The notes: a model not told the origin generated them from the sequence alone. Numbered from the stretch's first letter, positions 36,999 to 46,400 are shown. The stretch: DNA of 64,000 nt from Marinilactibacillus psychrotolerans (GCF_900101525.1 NZ_FMZD01000008.1:1-64000), one strand, 5' to 3'. Translations and numbers: made by a program.

Positions 36999-38135
36999 AT
37001 GAAAAAAAAGAAAATCGCTATTGTTGGAGGCGGAGTTGTTGGTGCCTCAGCAGCTTATCTCTTAAGTAAAGAACCTACGCTTGAAGTCACTCTATATGAT
37101 GCAGGAGTCGGACAAGGCACCTCTGCTGCTGCTGGCATCATTAGTCCTTGGCTATCAAAACGACGAAATAAAAAATGGTATCGTATGGTAAAAGAAGGGG
37201 CCGCTTTTTATCCAAAGTTTCTATCTGAAGTTATGGATGGCTCTGATATTCCGAAAACTGTCTACAACCAAGTCGGAACTCTTTTATTTAAAAATAATCC
37301 TGAACATCTTGAAGATTTATTAAAAATCGGGATGAAACGACGAGAAGGTGCCCCTGAGATCGGTGAATTAAAGATCTTGTCCCCTGCAGAAATAAAACGA
37401 AAAGTTCCTTTATACACTGGAAATGACTCTGCCCTTTGGGCATCCGGAGGCGCTAGAGTAGACGGTAAGTACCTAGTCGACTTATTGATCCAAAAAGCCA
37501 TTAACCAAGGTGCTCAATTCATAAAGGATCATGTTGAAACCTTAACTATAAATGGACATTATCCAGTCCTTAAAACGACTCAACACAAAGCGCAGTTTGA
37601 CACTGTTGTTTTAGCTGTAGCAGCTTGGTTACCAAACTTACTTGAACCACTTGACTATAAAGTAGATATTCGACCACAAAAAGGTCAATTATTAGAAATT
37701 GAATTAAATAATACAGCCACGACAGACTGGCCGGTAATCATGCCTGAAGGAGAAACAGATATTATTCCTTTTGATAATGGACGCATTATTATTGGTGCTA
37801 CCCATGAAAATGATAAAGGATTTGATTTAGAAATTGATAAAAAGCAGTTATCACATATGCTTCAAGATGCAACAACTAGTTTTTCTGATGGTTTCAGAAA
37901 AGCAGCCGTAGTGGATTATCGGTCTGGAACGAGAGCTTACACTTCAGATTTCACTCCGTTTTTCGGTCCTGTTCCTAATTTGCTAAACGTTTATGCTGCT
38001 AGTGGTCTGGGATCAACGGGCTTAACTGCCGGACCTTTAGTTGGAAAAGAATTGGCACAATTGGTATTAAAAAGACCAACTTCTCTACCTCTAGAAGATT
38101 ATCCTATCGAGAATTATATACAGTCAATCAAATAA
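36999..38135 (+). CDS. FAD-dependent oxidoreductase, DAO family (glycine oxidase/D-amino-acid dehydrogenase-like)
   Basis: A 378-residue DadA/ThiO-like flavoprotein. N-terminal dinucleotide fold IAIVGGGVVGASAAYLL; TSAAAGIISPWLSKRRNKKWY follows, and the C-terminus has GSTGLTAGPLVGKELA. Likely oxidises a secondary or D-amino acid; the substrate is unknown and no thi genes are near. The start at 36999 (AAAGG 8 bases upstream) is preferred to a GTG at 36990. Apparently monocistronic and divergent from the trp operon. Confidence 0.82.
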   Translation: MKKKKIAIVGGGVVGASAAYLLSKEPTLEVTLYDAGVGQGTSAAAGIISPWLSKRRNKKWYRMVKEGAAFYPKFLSEVMDGSDIPKTVYNQVGTLLFKNNPEHLEDLLKIGMKRREGAPEIGELKILSPAEIKRKVPLYTGNDSALWASGGARVDGKYLVDLLIQKAINQGAQFIKDHVETLTINGHYPVLKTTQHKAQFDTVVLAVAAWLPNLLEPLDYKVDIRPQKGQLLEIELNNTATTDWPVIMPEGETDIIPFDNGRIIIGATHENDKGFDLEIDKKQLSHMLQDATTSFSDGFRKAAVVDYRSGTRAYTSDFTPFFGPVPNLLNVYAASGLGSTGLTAGPLVGKELAQLVLKRPTSLPLEDYPIENYIQSIK

Positions 38136-38314
38136 AAGATTTTAATTTGTAATACTGAGGGTTATGATTACTATGGTTTTCCTTTAATAAAATTCTCAGG
38201 TTTTTTTGAGTTAATTTCTTAAGATTCCTAGGGTGAGTCTAGCCGGCCTGTACTTGACAAACAAATAAATAATTAAACTGGATCTCGTCTAACTACTGCA
38301 TTGGTTATTAGAGT

Positions 38315-38357
38315 CCAAAAGATCCCTTTTATCTTCCAGATAAAAGGGATCTTTTGG
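38315..38357. terminator. Bidirectional terminator, 20-bp perfect stem
   Basis: CCAAAAGATCCCTTTTATCT and its exact complement around a TCC loop, between the convergent FAD oxidoreductase and PAP2 genes. Confidence 0.85.
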
Positions 38358-38365
38358 TTGATTCA

Positions 38366-39061
38366 TTATTCTTCTAATCTATCCATTTCTGGTCTTCTTG
38401 TTAGAGATAGACCATACATACCAATACTAAAGGCTATCCACATCAGTCCTACAGAGTACCCTCCTATAATATCAGAAGGATAATGCACGCCCAGATAGAC
38501 CCGGCTGATGCCTATTAACGCTACCAAAGCACCAAAACCAACTGTGGCAGCCACATATGTTATTTTCTTTCTAGCTAGTCGGATAAACAGAAAGATCAGT
38601 GCCCCATATACAATCATCGATCCCATTGCATGTCCACTTGGAAAGGAATAACCACCCTGGCTGATCAAATGCTCTACATCACTTGGTCGTTCCCTTTTAA
38701 AAATAAATTTCAGTATCTGATTTAACCCCCCGGCTCCTAAGGCCACTGTTAAGAAATACCATATCGATAACCATTTATTCTTAAATTTAAAAAGGATTAC
38801 TGTACTAACAATTAAAGTAAATAGGGCTACAAACCACCCATCCCCAACTCGAGTAATTAGAGTGAACAAAATAGTCAATAAGGAATCTCTTTCATCATGA
38901 ACTTCCCGACCAATCCAATCATCAAACATTCCCAATAGTCCCCACTCAAAGTAACTTGCTACTGCTAAGATCAAAAATGGAATGATCGTAATCATACCAA
39001 GATAAAACATAGTCTTGGGCTTCCAAAAAAGTTTTCTGTATTTATTTATTAATTCTAACAT
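38366..39061 (-). CDS. PAP2-family membrane phosphatase
   Basis: A 231-residue membrane protein with about six hydrophobic segments and the three-part PAP2 signature: KFIFKRERP, SFPSGHAMGS and SRVYLGVHYPSD. Members dephosphorylate lipid phosphates such as undecaprenyl pyrophosphate or phosphatidylglycerol phosphate. The start at 39061 has GGAGG 6 bases upstream; the longer frame to 39112 lacks an SD. Confidence 0.9.
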   Translation of the reverse strand: MLELINKYRKLFWKPKTMFYLGMITIIPFLILAVASYFEWGLLGMFDDWIGREVHDERDSLLTILFTLITRVGDGWFVALFTLIVSTVILFKFKNKWLSIWYFLTVALGAGGLNQILKFIFKRERPSDVEHLISQGGYSFPSGHAMGSMIVYGALIFLFIRLARKKITYVAATVGFGALVALIGISRVYLGVHYPSDIIGGYSVGLMWIAFSIGMYGLSLTRRPEMDRLEE

Positions 39062-39336
39062 ATTGTTCCTCCACTGACATTTACCTATTTTTGAAACATT
39101 TCTATCTTCCATTGTCTAACGTTTTGAAATATATTTCAAGTAACATCTTTTTTTATCAAAAACTTCTTTGACTTCTTTCGCTGCATTAGGTAAAGTAGTC
39201 AAGGGAATCTGAAATACTCCCCTCTTGATATCACCTCCAGTACTAGAATGTTACTCAAAAAAAAACAAGTCTGTTATACTGATAACATCCTATATTGGAA
39301 AAGTATAATCACTACTATAGAGGAGTTTGTTGTTAA

Positions 39337-40371
39337 ATGAAAGTTTTTGATTACGAAGATATCCAATTAATCCCCGCTAAAGCAGTTGTTTCAAGTCGCT
39401 CAGAATGTGATACGACTGTAGAACTAGGTGGACGTCGGTTCATGATGCCGGTTGTTCCAGCTAATATGCAGACAGTAGTTGATGAAGAATTATCAGCTTG
39501 GTTAGCATCCAATGGTTACTTTTATGTCATGCATCGTTTTGATGAATCTGCACGTGCAGATTTTATAAAAAAAATGCATGAAAAAGAATTGTATGCTTCT
39601 ATTAGTTTAGGAGTAAAAAAAGAAGAATATGATTTTGTCAAAAAATTAGCAGATCATCATTTAGTCCCTGAATATATAACAATCGATGTCGCACACGGTC
39701 ACTCCCAAATGGTCATCGATATGATTACACATGTTAAAAATCACCTTCCAGAAACCTTCCTGATTGCCGGAAATGTAGGAACTCCGGAAGCTGTTCGTGA
39801 GTTAGAAAATGCTGGAGCTGACGCTACTAAAGTCGGAATTGGACCAGGAAAAGTTTGTACAACTAAATTAAAAACTGGATTTGGAACTGGCGGGTGGCAA
39901 TTAGCTGCAGTTTCTCACTGTTCTAAAGCTGCGCGTAAACCGATTATCGCTGATGGAGGCGTTCGTACACATGGGGATATCGCTAAATCCATGCGTTTCG
40001 GTGCTACAATGGTTATGATTGGTTCACTATTTGCCGGACATGATCAATCTCCAGGTAAATTGGTCGAAGTAAACGGCCGTCCTTATAAAGAATATTTTGG
40101 TAGTGCTTCTGCACATCAAAAAGGAGAAAGAAAGAACGTAGAAGGTAAAAAAATGTTAACACCTTATAAAGGTGATATTTCAGATACCTTACTTGAAATG
40201 AAACAAGATTTACAATCTTCAATATCCTATGCAGGTGGCAACGATATTGAAGCACTACGTAAAGTAGATTATGTTATTGTTAAAAATTCTATTATGAATG
40301 GTGAAAACTATAATGCTAGTGGAATTGACGTTCCAGATAGCTTTGCTACTTCTTCTAATTTCCAACCTTAA
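39337..40371 (+). CDS. guaC: GMP reductase GuaC
   Basis: A 344-residue IMPDH/GMPR TIM-barrel enzyme converting GMP to IMP with NADPH. The catalytic Cys is in [17 protein letters not shown]; the C-terminal part has [20 protein letters not shown], a GuaC signature, and the CBS domains of IMPDH are absent. The SD (GAGGAG) is in place. It balances A and G nucleotides and links to the pur genes elsewhere in the window. No PurBox-like pair was seen upstream. Confidence 0.95.
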   Translation: MKVFDYEDIQLIPAKAVVSSRSECDTTVELGGRRFMMPVVPANMQTVVDEELSAWLASNGYFYVMHRFDESARADFIKKMHEKELYASISLGVKKEEYDFVKKLADHHLVPEYITIDVAHGHSQMVIDMITHVKNHLPETFLIAGNVGTPEAVRELENAGADATKVGIGPGKVCTTKLKTGFGTGGWQLAAVSHCSKAARKPIIADGGVRTHGDIAKSMRFGATMVMIGSLFAGHDQSPGKLVEVNGRPYKEYFGSASAHQKGERKNVEGKKMLTPYKGDISDTLLEMKQDLQSSISYAGGNDIEALRKVDYVIVKNSIMNGENYNASGIDVPDSFATSSNFQP

Positions 40372-40374
40372 AAA

Positions 40375-40416
40375 AATGCACCAATCAGTTCAATAGGAAC
40401 TGGTTGGTGCTTTTTT
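40375..40416 (+). terminator. Terminator of guaC
   Basis: GCACCAATCAGTTC/GAACTGGTTGGTGC stem with one wobble, then T6. Confidence 0.9.
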
Positions 40417-40594
40417 ATTCTTTTCTATTAATTTCTATAATAATAAATACAACAAAATACAATACTATAGCAAAAAGTACTAAGAAAAATATCCAAAAAG
40501 GTATGTCAAAAAATATGTAAAAAAACAGAAACATGATAAATGAGAATAATGGATACCATACTAATGTTTTAGGATCAAATTCAGGTTGCGACAT
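40415..40594 (-). CDS. 59-residue hydrophobic membrane protein, unknown
   Basis: A small frame beginning MSQPEFDPKTLVWYPLF with two tightly spaced, Phe/Ile/Val-rich hydrophobic segments and a basic end (INRKE). An AGGAG SD lies 9 bases before the ATG and overlaps the stop region of the upstream kinase-like gene, implying translational coupling. It overlaps the guaC terminator by 2 bases. Family not recognised. Confidence 0.7.
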   Translation of the reverse strand: MSQPEFDPKTLVWYPLFSFIMFLFFYIFFDIPFWIFFLVLFAIVLYFVVFIIIEINRKE

Positions 40595-40606
40595 ACTGAC
40601 TCACTC

Positions 40607-41149
40607 CTAAACTGAAAGTTTCAAATGTGACAAAATTTCCTGAACAGTCAACTCGACATCTATATTCTCAATTATAAGATCTGTTTCTTTTGGTGGGATT
40701 AATTCATTATTCTCATGACTATGACTAATTCTTTCAGCAATTTTTTCTTCACTATCTCCCCGTTTTCGCATCCGTTCTATCATCGTTTCTTTGGAAATAT
40801 GAATAAAAACAACAACAGTCTCATTGGGAAAGAAGTTTTTCATAGCTTCTGCTCCATTGCGGTCTAAAGAAACATGAACGATATCATGTATATTCAAAGC
40901 ATTACTGACCTCAGACTTTGTAAGACCATAAACTTTATGATTATAAATGGTCTGTTCAATAAAATCTTCCGGGTTCATGTCTTCCATCTTTTTGAAGTGA
41001 TAATCTATACCATCCTGCTCACCAGCACGTGGCTCTCTTGTGGTCGTTGTCACGAGTTTGGGAATCCCTCTACGTGTGAGTTCTTCTCCTACTGTAGTTT
41101 TACCACTACCACTTGGACCAACCATAACAATAATGCATTTATTTCTCAT
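40607..41149 (-). CDS. Guanylate-kinase-like P-loop protein
   Basis: A 180-residue protein with Walker A MVGPSGSGKTT and the guanylate-kinase elements TTTTREPRAGEQDGIDYHF and RMRKRGDSEEKIAERI. It is shorter and more divergent than housekeeping Gmk, so it is probably a paralogue with a specialised nucleotide or ligand. The start at 41149 (AAGGAG upstream) is preferred to a GTG at 41155. It lies 27 nt downstream of a divergent UppS-like gene and is coupled to a small membrane protein. Confidence 0.75.
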   Translation of the reverse strand: MRNKCIIVMVGPSGSGKTTVGEELTRRGIPKLVTTTTREPRAGEQDGIDYHFKKMEDMNPEDFIEQTIYNHKVYGLTKSEVSNALNIHDIVHVSLDRNGAEAMKNFFPNETVVVFIHISKETMIERMRKRGDSEEKIAERISHSHENNELIPPKETDLIIENIDVELTVQEILSHLKLSV

Positions 41150-41176
41150 AAACACTCTCCTTGGAATGTAAAATGA

Positions 41177-41839
41177 TCATCCACCTAAAGTAACATCCGT
41201 TTTCTGGTACCAGCCTAACGCATCAAAAAGGTGCTGATCTTTATAGTCTGGCCAAAATTCATTAATGACATAAATATCAGAATAAATAGATTGAATCGGT
41301 AAAAAACCACTTAACCTACGGCGTCCGCCCCATCTTAAAACCATATCCATACGAGAAATATCTTTAGATGCAATGTGGTTAATTAAATCCTCAGATTCAA
41401 TAGCTGTTTTGTTTTTTAAAGCATAATTCAAATCCCAGTTCCAACCATAATTCACTAAGAAATTAACTTTCATTTTGCCTTCGCCGAATCTAGTACGATT
41501 CATCGCGTAGGGTAAAAGTTCCTTAGGAAATACTTTTGAATCTGTATTGCCAATTACCATAAGATCAGCATCACGTTTTTTTAATTCATTTACAGAATCT
41601 ACGCATGCTTTCTGAAACGCCTTTGTTTGCAGAGAAGGACGCTTTACATTATCCATTGTAAATCCATAAAAGGTCATCTCTTCTACTCCAAGCTTTAAGC
41701 ATGCTTCATATAAGTCTAAGCCTGGATCAATTCCATGATTATACCCATCTTTTTTTGGCAATCCTCGACCGACTGCCCAACGGCGGTTGCCATCTGGAAT
41801 AACTCCAATATGCTTCGGCATACGTTTAAATTTTTCCAT
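41177..41839 (-). CDS. Divergent cis-prenyltransferase (UppS-like paralogue)
   Basis: A 220-residue isoprenyl transferase homologue. IPDGNRRWA keeps the catalytic Asp-Gly-Asn, and FTMDNVKRP and RWGGRRRLSGFLPIQS correspond to FSTENWKRP and RTSGExRLSNFL of standard UppS, but with changed residues. It may make a shorter chain or act on another acceptor; a housekeeping UppS would be expected elsewhere. First gene of a three-gene unit with a guanylate-kinase-like protein and a small membrane protein. Confidence 0.75.
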   Translation of the reverse strand: MEKFKRMPKHIGVIPDGNRRWAVGRGLPKKDGYNHGIDPGLDLYEACLKLGVEEMTFYGFTMDNVKRPSLQTKAFQKACVDSVNELKKRDADLMVIGNTDSKVFPKELLPYAMNRTRFGEGKMKVNFLVNYGWNWDLNYALKNKTAIESEDLINHIASKDISRMDMVLRWGGRRRLSGFLPIQSIYSDIYVINEFWPDYKDQHLFDALGWYQKTDVTLGG

Positions 41840-42066
41840 TCTCTTTACAAGTCTCCTTATACCGTATTCCCTAATTATTGTATATTAATTTTTTATTTAT
41901 TCTTATACTCTATAATACCGTTTTTATACCCCTATCTTCAACTCACAGGACCATTTTTTATTATTTAATCATATTATTCTATTAAAGTCTGTCTATTTTC
42001 ATAGCGTAGTGATAAAATATAAGTGATAAAACGATATCATGATGGATATCATTAGGGAGGTTATCT

Positions 42067-42312
42067 ATGTTTAAGGGGAAAAAACGAGAAAGAAAATTCT
42101 ACTATTATTCTAGCTTAATTTCAATTGCTCTACCCATTGTTATACTGATCCTAGAATATTTCGTATATGAAGATTCTACTATTTTGGATTCTGGTTTTCG
42201 AACGTTTTTCATTACTTTTATGTGGATCCTGTTAGTTTTAGCAATTGCTCGTGCACTTCATAATTATAGAAAGTTAAAAGAAATTTCTAATAAACAAGAA
42301 GATAATAAATAA
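42067..42312 (+). CDS. Small two-TM membrane protein, paralogue 1
   Basis: Eighty-one residues: MFKGKKRERKF, two hydrophobic helices (about 14-33 and 45-65), and a charged tail. An AGGGAGG SD is present. It resembles the next gene in length, opening (MFK then basic residues), helix placement and C-terminal basic region, suggesting an old tandem duplication. Function unknown. Confidence 0.65.
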   Translation: MFKGKKRERKFYYYSSLISIALPIVILILEYFVYEDSTILDSGFRTFFITFMWILLVLAIARALHNYRKLKEISNKQEDNK

Positions 42313-42404
42313 CGCTACAAAAAAGATATTAGAAAAGTTCTATCTTTAGAGACTGTATATACCGAAATATTTACTAGTCATTCAAAGCAGTAAGGAGGTT
42401 AAAT

Positions 42405-42662
42405 ATGTTTAAGAACGAGCGAAATAAACGACTATTCCATATTGTTAGCAATTTATTTATTGCAGGTATCTGGACATGGCTTTTATATGTTCAGTCTCAA
42501 ATCGACTATCCAACTACACTTGAATCCAATTTCCAAAAAGCTTATATGTTCATACTTGTTACGTTTATCATTGCGACCATTGTTCGTATAGGCTATCACT
42601 TCTTCAAACTCAAAAAATATACTGCTGCCAAAAACGCCAAAAAGCTCTCAAAATCACATTAA
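42405..42662 (+). CDS. Small two-TM membrane protein, paralogue 2
   Basis: Eighty-five residues: MFKNERNKRLF, two hydrophobic helices (about 12-28 and 46-65), and a Lys-rich end (KLKKYTAAKNAKKLSK). The SD AAGGAGG is well placed. Same architecture as the preceding gene. Followed by a terminator. Function unknown. Confidence 0.65.
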   Translation: MFKNERNKRLFHIVSNLFIAGIWTWLLYVQSQIDYPTTLESNFQKAYMFILVTFIIATIVRIGYHFFKLKKYTAAKNAKKLSKSH

Positions 42663-42663
42663 A

Positions 42664-42712
42664 CAAAACCGCCCACTACATAAAAATAGTAAGCGGGCGG
42701 TTTTATTTAAAA
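42664..42712 (+). terminator. Terminator after the small membrane genes
   Basis: AAAACCGCCC/GGGCGGTTTT stem with further inner pairing; serves the convergent genes. Confidence 0.8.
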
Positions 42713-42720
42713 TTCAGTCT

Positions 42721-43167
42721 TCAATCATAAGATACAGAAGATATCCATTGCATTTTGCATTCTTCTTCTAGAGTCTCTGAATCCAATTCTTTACTAACGC
42801 AATTAAATCCTTGGGAAAGATAAAAGTTTATTGCTGGAACATTTTTCACATATACTGAAAGTTCTAAACTCTTGTACTCTTTTTTTACAGTTGATAATAA
42901 CTCTTTACCAATCCCCTTTTTCCTGAAACGCTTATCTACAAAAATTCCTGCTATATAATTATCTACCATCCCTAAAAATGCATATACATTTCCATCCTGT
43001 TTATACAAATATATAATGGCTTTATTTAATGACTCCTTAACGGATATATAATTTTCCGTCCAATATGATTCCTTTATAAAATGATGGGCTTCAATATTTA
43101 CATCCAACCATATGTTAGAAATAGTTTCTAATTCATTTACCATTAGTTTTTGTTTTTTCTCAATCAT
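42721..43167 (-). CDS. GNAT-family N-acetyltransferase
   Basis: A 148-residue acetyltransferase: acetyl-CoA motif A IFVDKRFRKKGIGKELL near residue 80 and motif B VKNVPAINFYLSQGF. It resembles YjaB/YjdJ-type enzymes; the acceptor is unknown. AAGGAG precedes the ATG. Apparently a single gene. Confidence 0.85.
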   Translation of the reverse strand: MIEKKQKLMVNELETISNIWLDVNIEAHHFIKESYWTENYISVKESLNKAIIYLYKQDGNVYAFLGMVDNYIAGIFVDKRFRKKGIGKELLSTVKKEYKSLELSVYVKNVPAINFYLSQGFNCVSKELDSETLEEECKMQWISSVSYD

Positions 43168-43251
43168 ATTTTATGCTCCTTCTTTAAACTTATCTTTATG
43201 CTAAAGAAACGCACTCATTAAGCCACCTCCTTTTTAACCTTTTCTTTTTCG

Positions 43252-43707
43252 CTAAATAAAAACGACTTTGAATTCTTCATAGATAAGACGGTGGTTTTCG
43301 CTGAATTCGATGTCTAATTCTTCTTTATAATACCTAGGGAAAAAGTCTAGATGCGCTTTTTTCCAATATTCTAATGACAGATCTCCTTCACCTTCTTTTC
43401 TTGCATGTTCTTTTGTAACTTTATTAAATGGTATCGTTTCAACATTTATATTTTCAATCACACATATAGGCGAGTCTTCACTATCCAATACAATAGAAAG
43501 CTGTCCTTTGTAAGGTTTAGTTTCGTCTTCTGCGTATAAATCATACCCGCTTGAAGTACCTGTTTTTTTCCCTTGTAGTACAAGCTTTCCTAACTCATCA
43601 GCCATTTCTGCAGTATCACCAAAAGAAAAAATTTCTACCTCGGTTTCAAGACTTCTGTTTGTTGCTTTTAAAAATGCATTTTTATATTGTTCAATTTTTT
43701 GATTCAT
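43252..43707 (-). CDS. ASCH-domain protein
   Basis: A 151-residue ASCH (PUA-like) protein. Signature: KTGTSSGYDLY followed by a beta region and EGEGDLSLEYWKKAHLDFF. ASCH domains are thought to bind RNA or act on modified nucleosides (N4-acetylcytidine hydrolase in some). Two ATGs are adjacent; the second (43707) has the better SD spacing (AAGGG, 7 bases). Confidence 0.85.
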   Translation of the reverse strand: MNQKIEQYKNAFLKATNRSLETEVEIFSFGDTAEMADELGKLVLQGKKTGTSSGYDLYAEDETKPYKGQLSIVLDSEDSPICVIENINVETIPFNKVTKEHARKEGEGDLSLEYWKKAHLDFFPRYYKEELDIEFSENHRLIYEEFKVVFI

Positions 43708-43757
43708 CATTTAACCCTTCTTGAAACTTTATATCTTGCATTTTAACATAATTCTAT

Positions 43758-43808
43758 TTAAAAAGAGTCTAACTTTCCATGATTATAGGAAAGTTAGACT
43801 CTTTTTAG
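43758..43808. terminator. Bidirectional terminator, 19-bp perfect stem
   Basis: AAAAAGAGTCTAACTTTCC and its complement (43760-43778 with 43788-43806), loop 9. On the minus strand it lies upstream of cstR and downstream of nothing but the intergenic gap, so it may end plus-strand readthrough or insulate the genes. Confidence 0.7.
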
Positions 43809-43825
43809 ATTAATTTCTAAAATAT

Positions 43826-44086
43826 TTAGCGGCTTTTCATCAATAGCTTGATTGCCTGCTGAATTTTTTCTTCTTCAGTGTCTTGACCATTTTGGTTGTT
43901 CTGCACGCATTCAACAAGGTTTTCAGCAACGATCAATCCAATCGCTTTGTCTAAACTCGACCTTACAGCTGAAAGCTGGGTAACAATTGCAGCGCAATCT
44001 TTTTCATCTGCAATCATATTTAATACCCCTTCCAATTGACCTTTAGAACGTTTTAATCGATTGACAATTTTCGCATTGTATTCCAT
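43826..44086 (-). CDS. cstR: CstR-like persulfide-sensing repressor (CsoR family)
   Basis: An 86-residue CsoR-family helical repressor. Counting from MEYNAKIV, the two cysteines fall at Cys31 and Cys60, the positions used by CstR. The His of the copper ligand set in CsoR is Asn56 here, arguing against copper sensing. It should repress its own operon until persulfides crosslink the cysteines. Its ATG overlaps the rhodanese stop by one base (TAATG), and an AGAGGAG SD is 10 bases upstream. A fitting operator lies at 46827. Confidence 0.8.
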   Translation of the reverse strand: MEYNAKIVNRLKRSKGQLEGVLNMIADEKDCAAIVTQLSAVRSSLDKAIGLIVAENLVECVQNNQNGQDTEEEKIQQAIKLLMKSR

Positions 44087-44382
44087 TAAACCGTTTCTCC
44101 TCTCCAAGCAGAGATTCCACCAAGGACATTCGTTACGTTATACCCTTCTTTAGATAGGAAATCACAAGCAGCTGCCGAACGCCCGCCTGAATGGCACATA
44201 ACATAATAAGTTTCCTTATTGTCTAGCTTATCCTTAAGTTCAGCTAATTCACTTAATGGGAAATGTTGAGCACCATTCAAGTGCCCAGCATCCCATTCGT
44301 CTTGCTCTCTTACATCGATTAATTTAATGTCTTTGTTAGCCCATTTTTTTTCAAACTCATTCATTGATATTGAATTATACAT
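44086..44382 (-). CDS. Rhodanese-domain sulfurtransferase
   Basis: A 98-residue single-domain rhodanese; the active-site loop MCHSGGRSA holds the persulfide-carrying Cys, preceded by LIDVREQDEWDAGHLNGA. Part of a persulfide operon; likely moves sulfane sulfur to a thiol acceptor. It overlaps the stop of the reductase gene upstream by one base. Confidence 0.9.
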   Translation of the reverse strand: MYNSISMNEFEKKWANKDIKLIDVREQDEWDAGHLNGAQHFPLSELAELKDKLDNKETYYVMCHSGGRSAAACDFLSKEGYNVTNVLGGISAWRGETV

Positions 44383-46034
44383 TATTTGATTATCCTCTCT
44401 GGTCTGATCGTCGAATAAAGTGCAAATGCTCCATCTAGATTTTTGACTTTATATCCGTTCTGTTTAAGCAATCTCTCTGCAATATAACTGCGTAGACCAC
44501 TATGACAACTTACAATCACCGGTTGATCTTTGGGAATTTCTGATATACGTTCTCTAAGTGAATCAAGTGGTATATTTAATGCATTTGGTAATTGGCCGTT
44601 TGCAATGAGTTCAGATTCATTTCTTACATCCAGTAAAATATGCCCATCAGACTGTTTTTCTTCAAGCTCGTGCCATTGAATAGATTCACTAACTCCTTCA
44701 ATTATGTTTAAAGCTGCATACCCGGCCATGTTTACTGGGTCTTTAGCAGAACCAAAAGGCGGTGCATAGGTGAACTCTAATTCAGGTAAATCCTGAATGG
44801 TCAGACCTGCTTTGATTGCTGTCGCTAAGATATCGATACGCTTATCAATTCCATCTGTTCCGGCTGCTTGAGCACCATAAATTTTCCCAGAAACTGGATT
44901 AAATAATAACTTCAATAGGACGGTTCCAGCATTTGGATAATATCCAGCGTGACTTTTCCCTTGAACATGAATAACATCATATTGTTCCCCAGAATTTTCC
45001 AACTGCTTTTCGTTCAATCCTGTTGAAGCTGCAACTTGTTCAAATACACGTACAATTGCTGTTCCAATACTTCCTTTATTAAAGCGGTTCAGCCCACTAA
45101 TTATATCTGCTACCTGTCTTCCTTGACGATTTGCTGGAGAAGCCAGTGCAATCATCGTATCTTGATTGTTGATTTGCTGCTTAACCACAATAGCATCTCC
45201 CACAGCATAGATATCTTTCTGATTGGTTTCATAATGATCATCAACCACTATTCCTCCGCGGAACCCAGTTTCGATACCAGCCGTCAAAGCTACATCCGTA
45301 TTGGGTTTAACCCCTACTGATAACAAGGTAAGATCACTATCAAGCTTCACACCATTTTCAAGCACAACGACCTTCCCGCTTTCTTCAAAAGCAGAAGCAG
45401 CTAGCTCTGTATAGATTTCTACACCTTTATCGTGTAATTCTTTAGCGATATAAGCAGCCATTTCCTCATCTAACGGAGGCAAGACATGTGGAGCTTTTTC
45501 TACGATTGTAACCTCTAATCCTCGCTGCACTAGACTCTCTGCCATTTCTAATCCAATAAATCCGGCCCCGATAACTACTGCTTTTTCAGGTTTATGATTA
45601 TCAATATATGCGGAGATTGCATCAACATCAGGAACAGATCTTAATGTAAAAATATTCTCCGCTTCTTTTATACCATCAATTGGTGGAATAAGCGGTTTTG
45701 CGCCTGGCGATAGAATCAACTTATCATATTCCAAAGTGTATTCTTCTTTATCATTTTTAACTGTAACTTCTTTAGTTTGAGCATTAATTGCAATCGCTTC
45801 GCTTTCAGGCCGGACATCCAAATTAAATCTTGCCTGCAGACTCTCAGGGGTCTGAACCAGTAACTTGCTGCGTTCCTCAATCTCACCTGCTACATAATAA
45901 GGCAATCCACAGTTTGCAAAAGAAACATAGGGACCTTTTTCTAAAATAATGATTTCTGCATCTTCATTTAATCTTCTTAGTCGAGTAGCAGCGGACATTC
46001 CCCCGGCAACTCCTCCAATGATTAAAATTCTCAT
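44382..46034 (-). CDS. cdr: CoA-disulfide reductase fused to rhodanese (Cdr-RHD)
   Basis: A 550-residue FAD/NAD(P)H pyridine-nucleotide disulfide reductase with a C-terminal rhodanese. FAD motif IIGGVAGGMSAATRLRR; the single active Cys is in FANCGLPYY near residue 43; NAD(P) motif VVIGAGFIGLEMAE; C-terminal rhodanese with SCHSGLRSY. Such enzymes reduce CoA disulfides and CoA persulfides. The start at 46034 has GAGGAGG upstream and overlaps the previous stop (TAATG). Confidence 0.92.
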   Translation of the reverse strand: MRILIIGGVAGGMSAATRLRRLNEDAEIIILEKGPYVSFANCGLPYYVAGEIEERSKLLVQTPESLQARFNLDVRPESEAIAINAQTKEVTVKNDKEEYTLEYDKLILSPGAKPLIPPIDGIKEAENIFTLRSVPDVDAISAYIDNHKPEKAVVIGAGFIGLEMAESLVQRGLEVTIVEKAPHVLPPLDEEMAAYIAKELHDKGVEIYTELAASAFEESGKVVVLENGVKLDSDLTLLSVGVKPNTDVALTAGIETGFRGGIVVDDHYETNQKDIYAVGDAIVVKQQINNQDTMIALASPANRQGRQVADIISGLNRFNKGSIGTAIVRVFEQVAASTGLNEKQLENSGEQYDVIHVQGKSHAGYYPNAGTVLLKLLFNPVSGKIYGAQAAGTDGIDKRIDILATAIKAGLTIQDLPELEFTYAPPFGSAKDPVNMAGYAALNIIEGVSESIQWHELEEKQSDGHILLDVRNESELIANGQLPNALNIPLDSLRERISEIPKDQPVIVSCHSGLRSYIAERLLKQNGYKVKNLDGAFALYSTIRPERIIK

Positions 46035-46339
46035 TATAATTTTCCTCCTCTTGTAGAACCTGACCAAGCCATCATTCCTCCACGAACATTTACAACATCA
46101 GCATCTTTTTTTAATAATATTTTCGTTGCTTTTTTACTACGCATACCTGATTGACAGACTACATAAGTCTTTCCTTTTGGAGTGAAACTCTCTACTTTTC
46201 TTAATGGTACATTTTTCGCTCCTGGTATATGCCCACCGCGAAATTCATGCGGTTCTCTTACATCAATAATCTGAGGTTTGTCCATTAATTTTCTTTCTAA
46301 CTCTTTCGTAGAAATTGCCGGTATTTTTTTAAATAACAT
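46034..46339 (-). CDS. Rhodanese-domain sulfurtransferase
   Basis: A 101-residue rhodanese with IIDVREPHEFRGGHIPGA and the active loop VCQSGMRSKKA. Second gene of the operon, 60 nt after the thioredoxin-like gene; its stop overlaps the reductase start. Three rhodanese domains with distinct loops in one operon suggest a relay of sulfane sulfur. Confidence 0.9.
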   Translation of the reverse strand: MLFKKIPAISTKELERKLMDKPQIIDVREPHEFRGGHIPGAKNVPLRKVESFTPKGKTYVVCQSGMRSKKATKILLKKDADVVNVRGGMMAWSGSTRGGKL

Positions 46340-46400
46340 ATTACTGCTCCTATTCCTTCATTTATTTATATTCCTATCATTTTTACATAACTACACTTTT

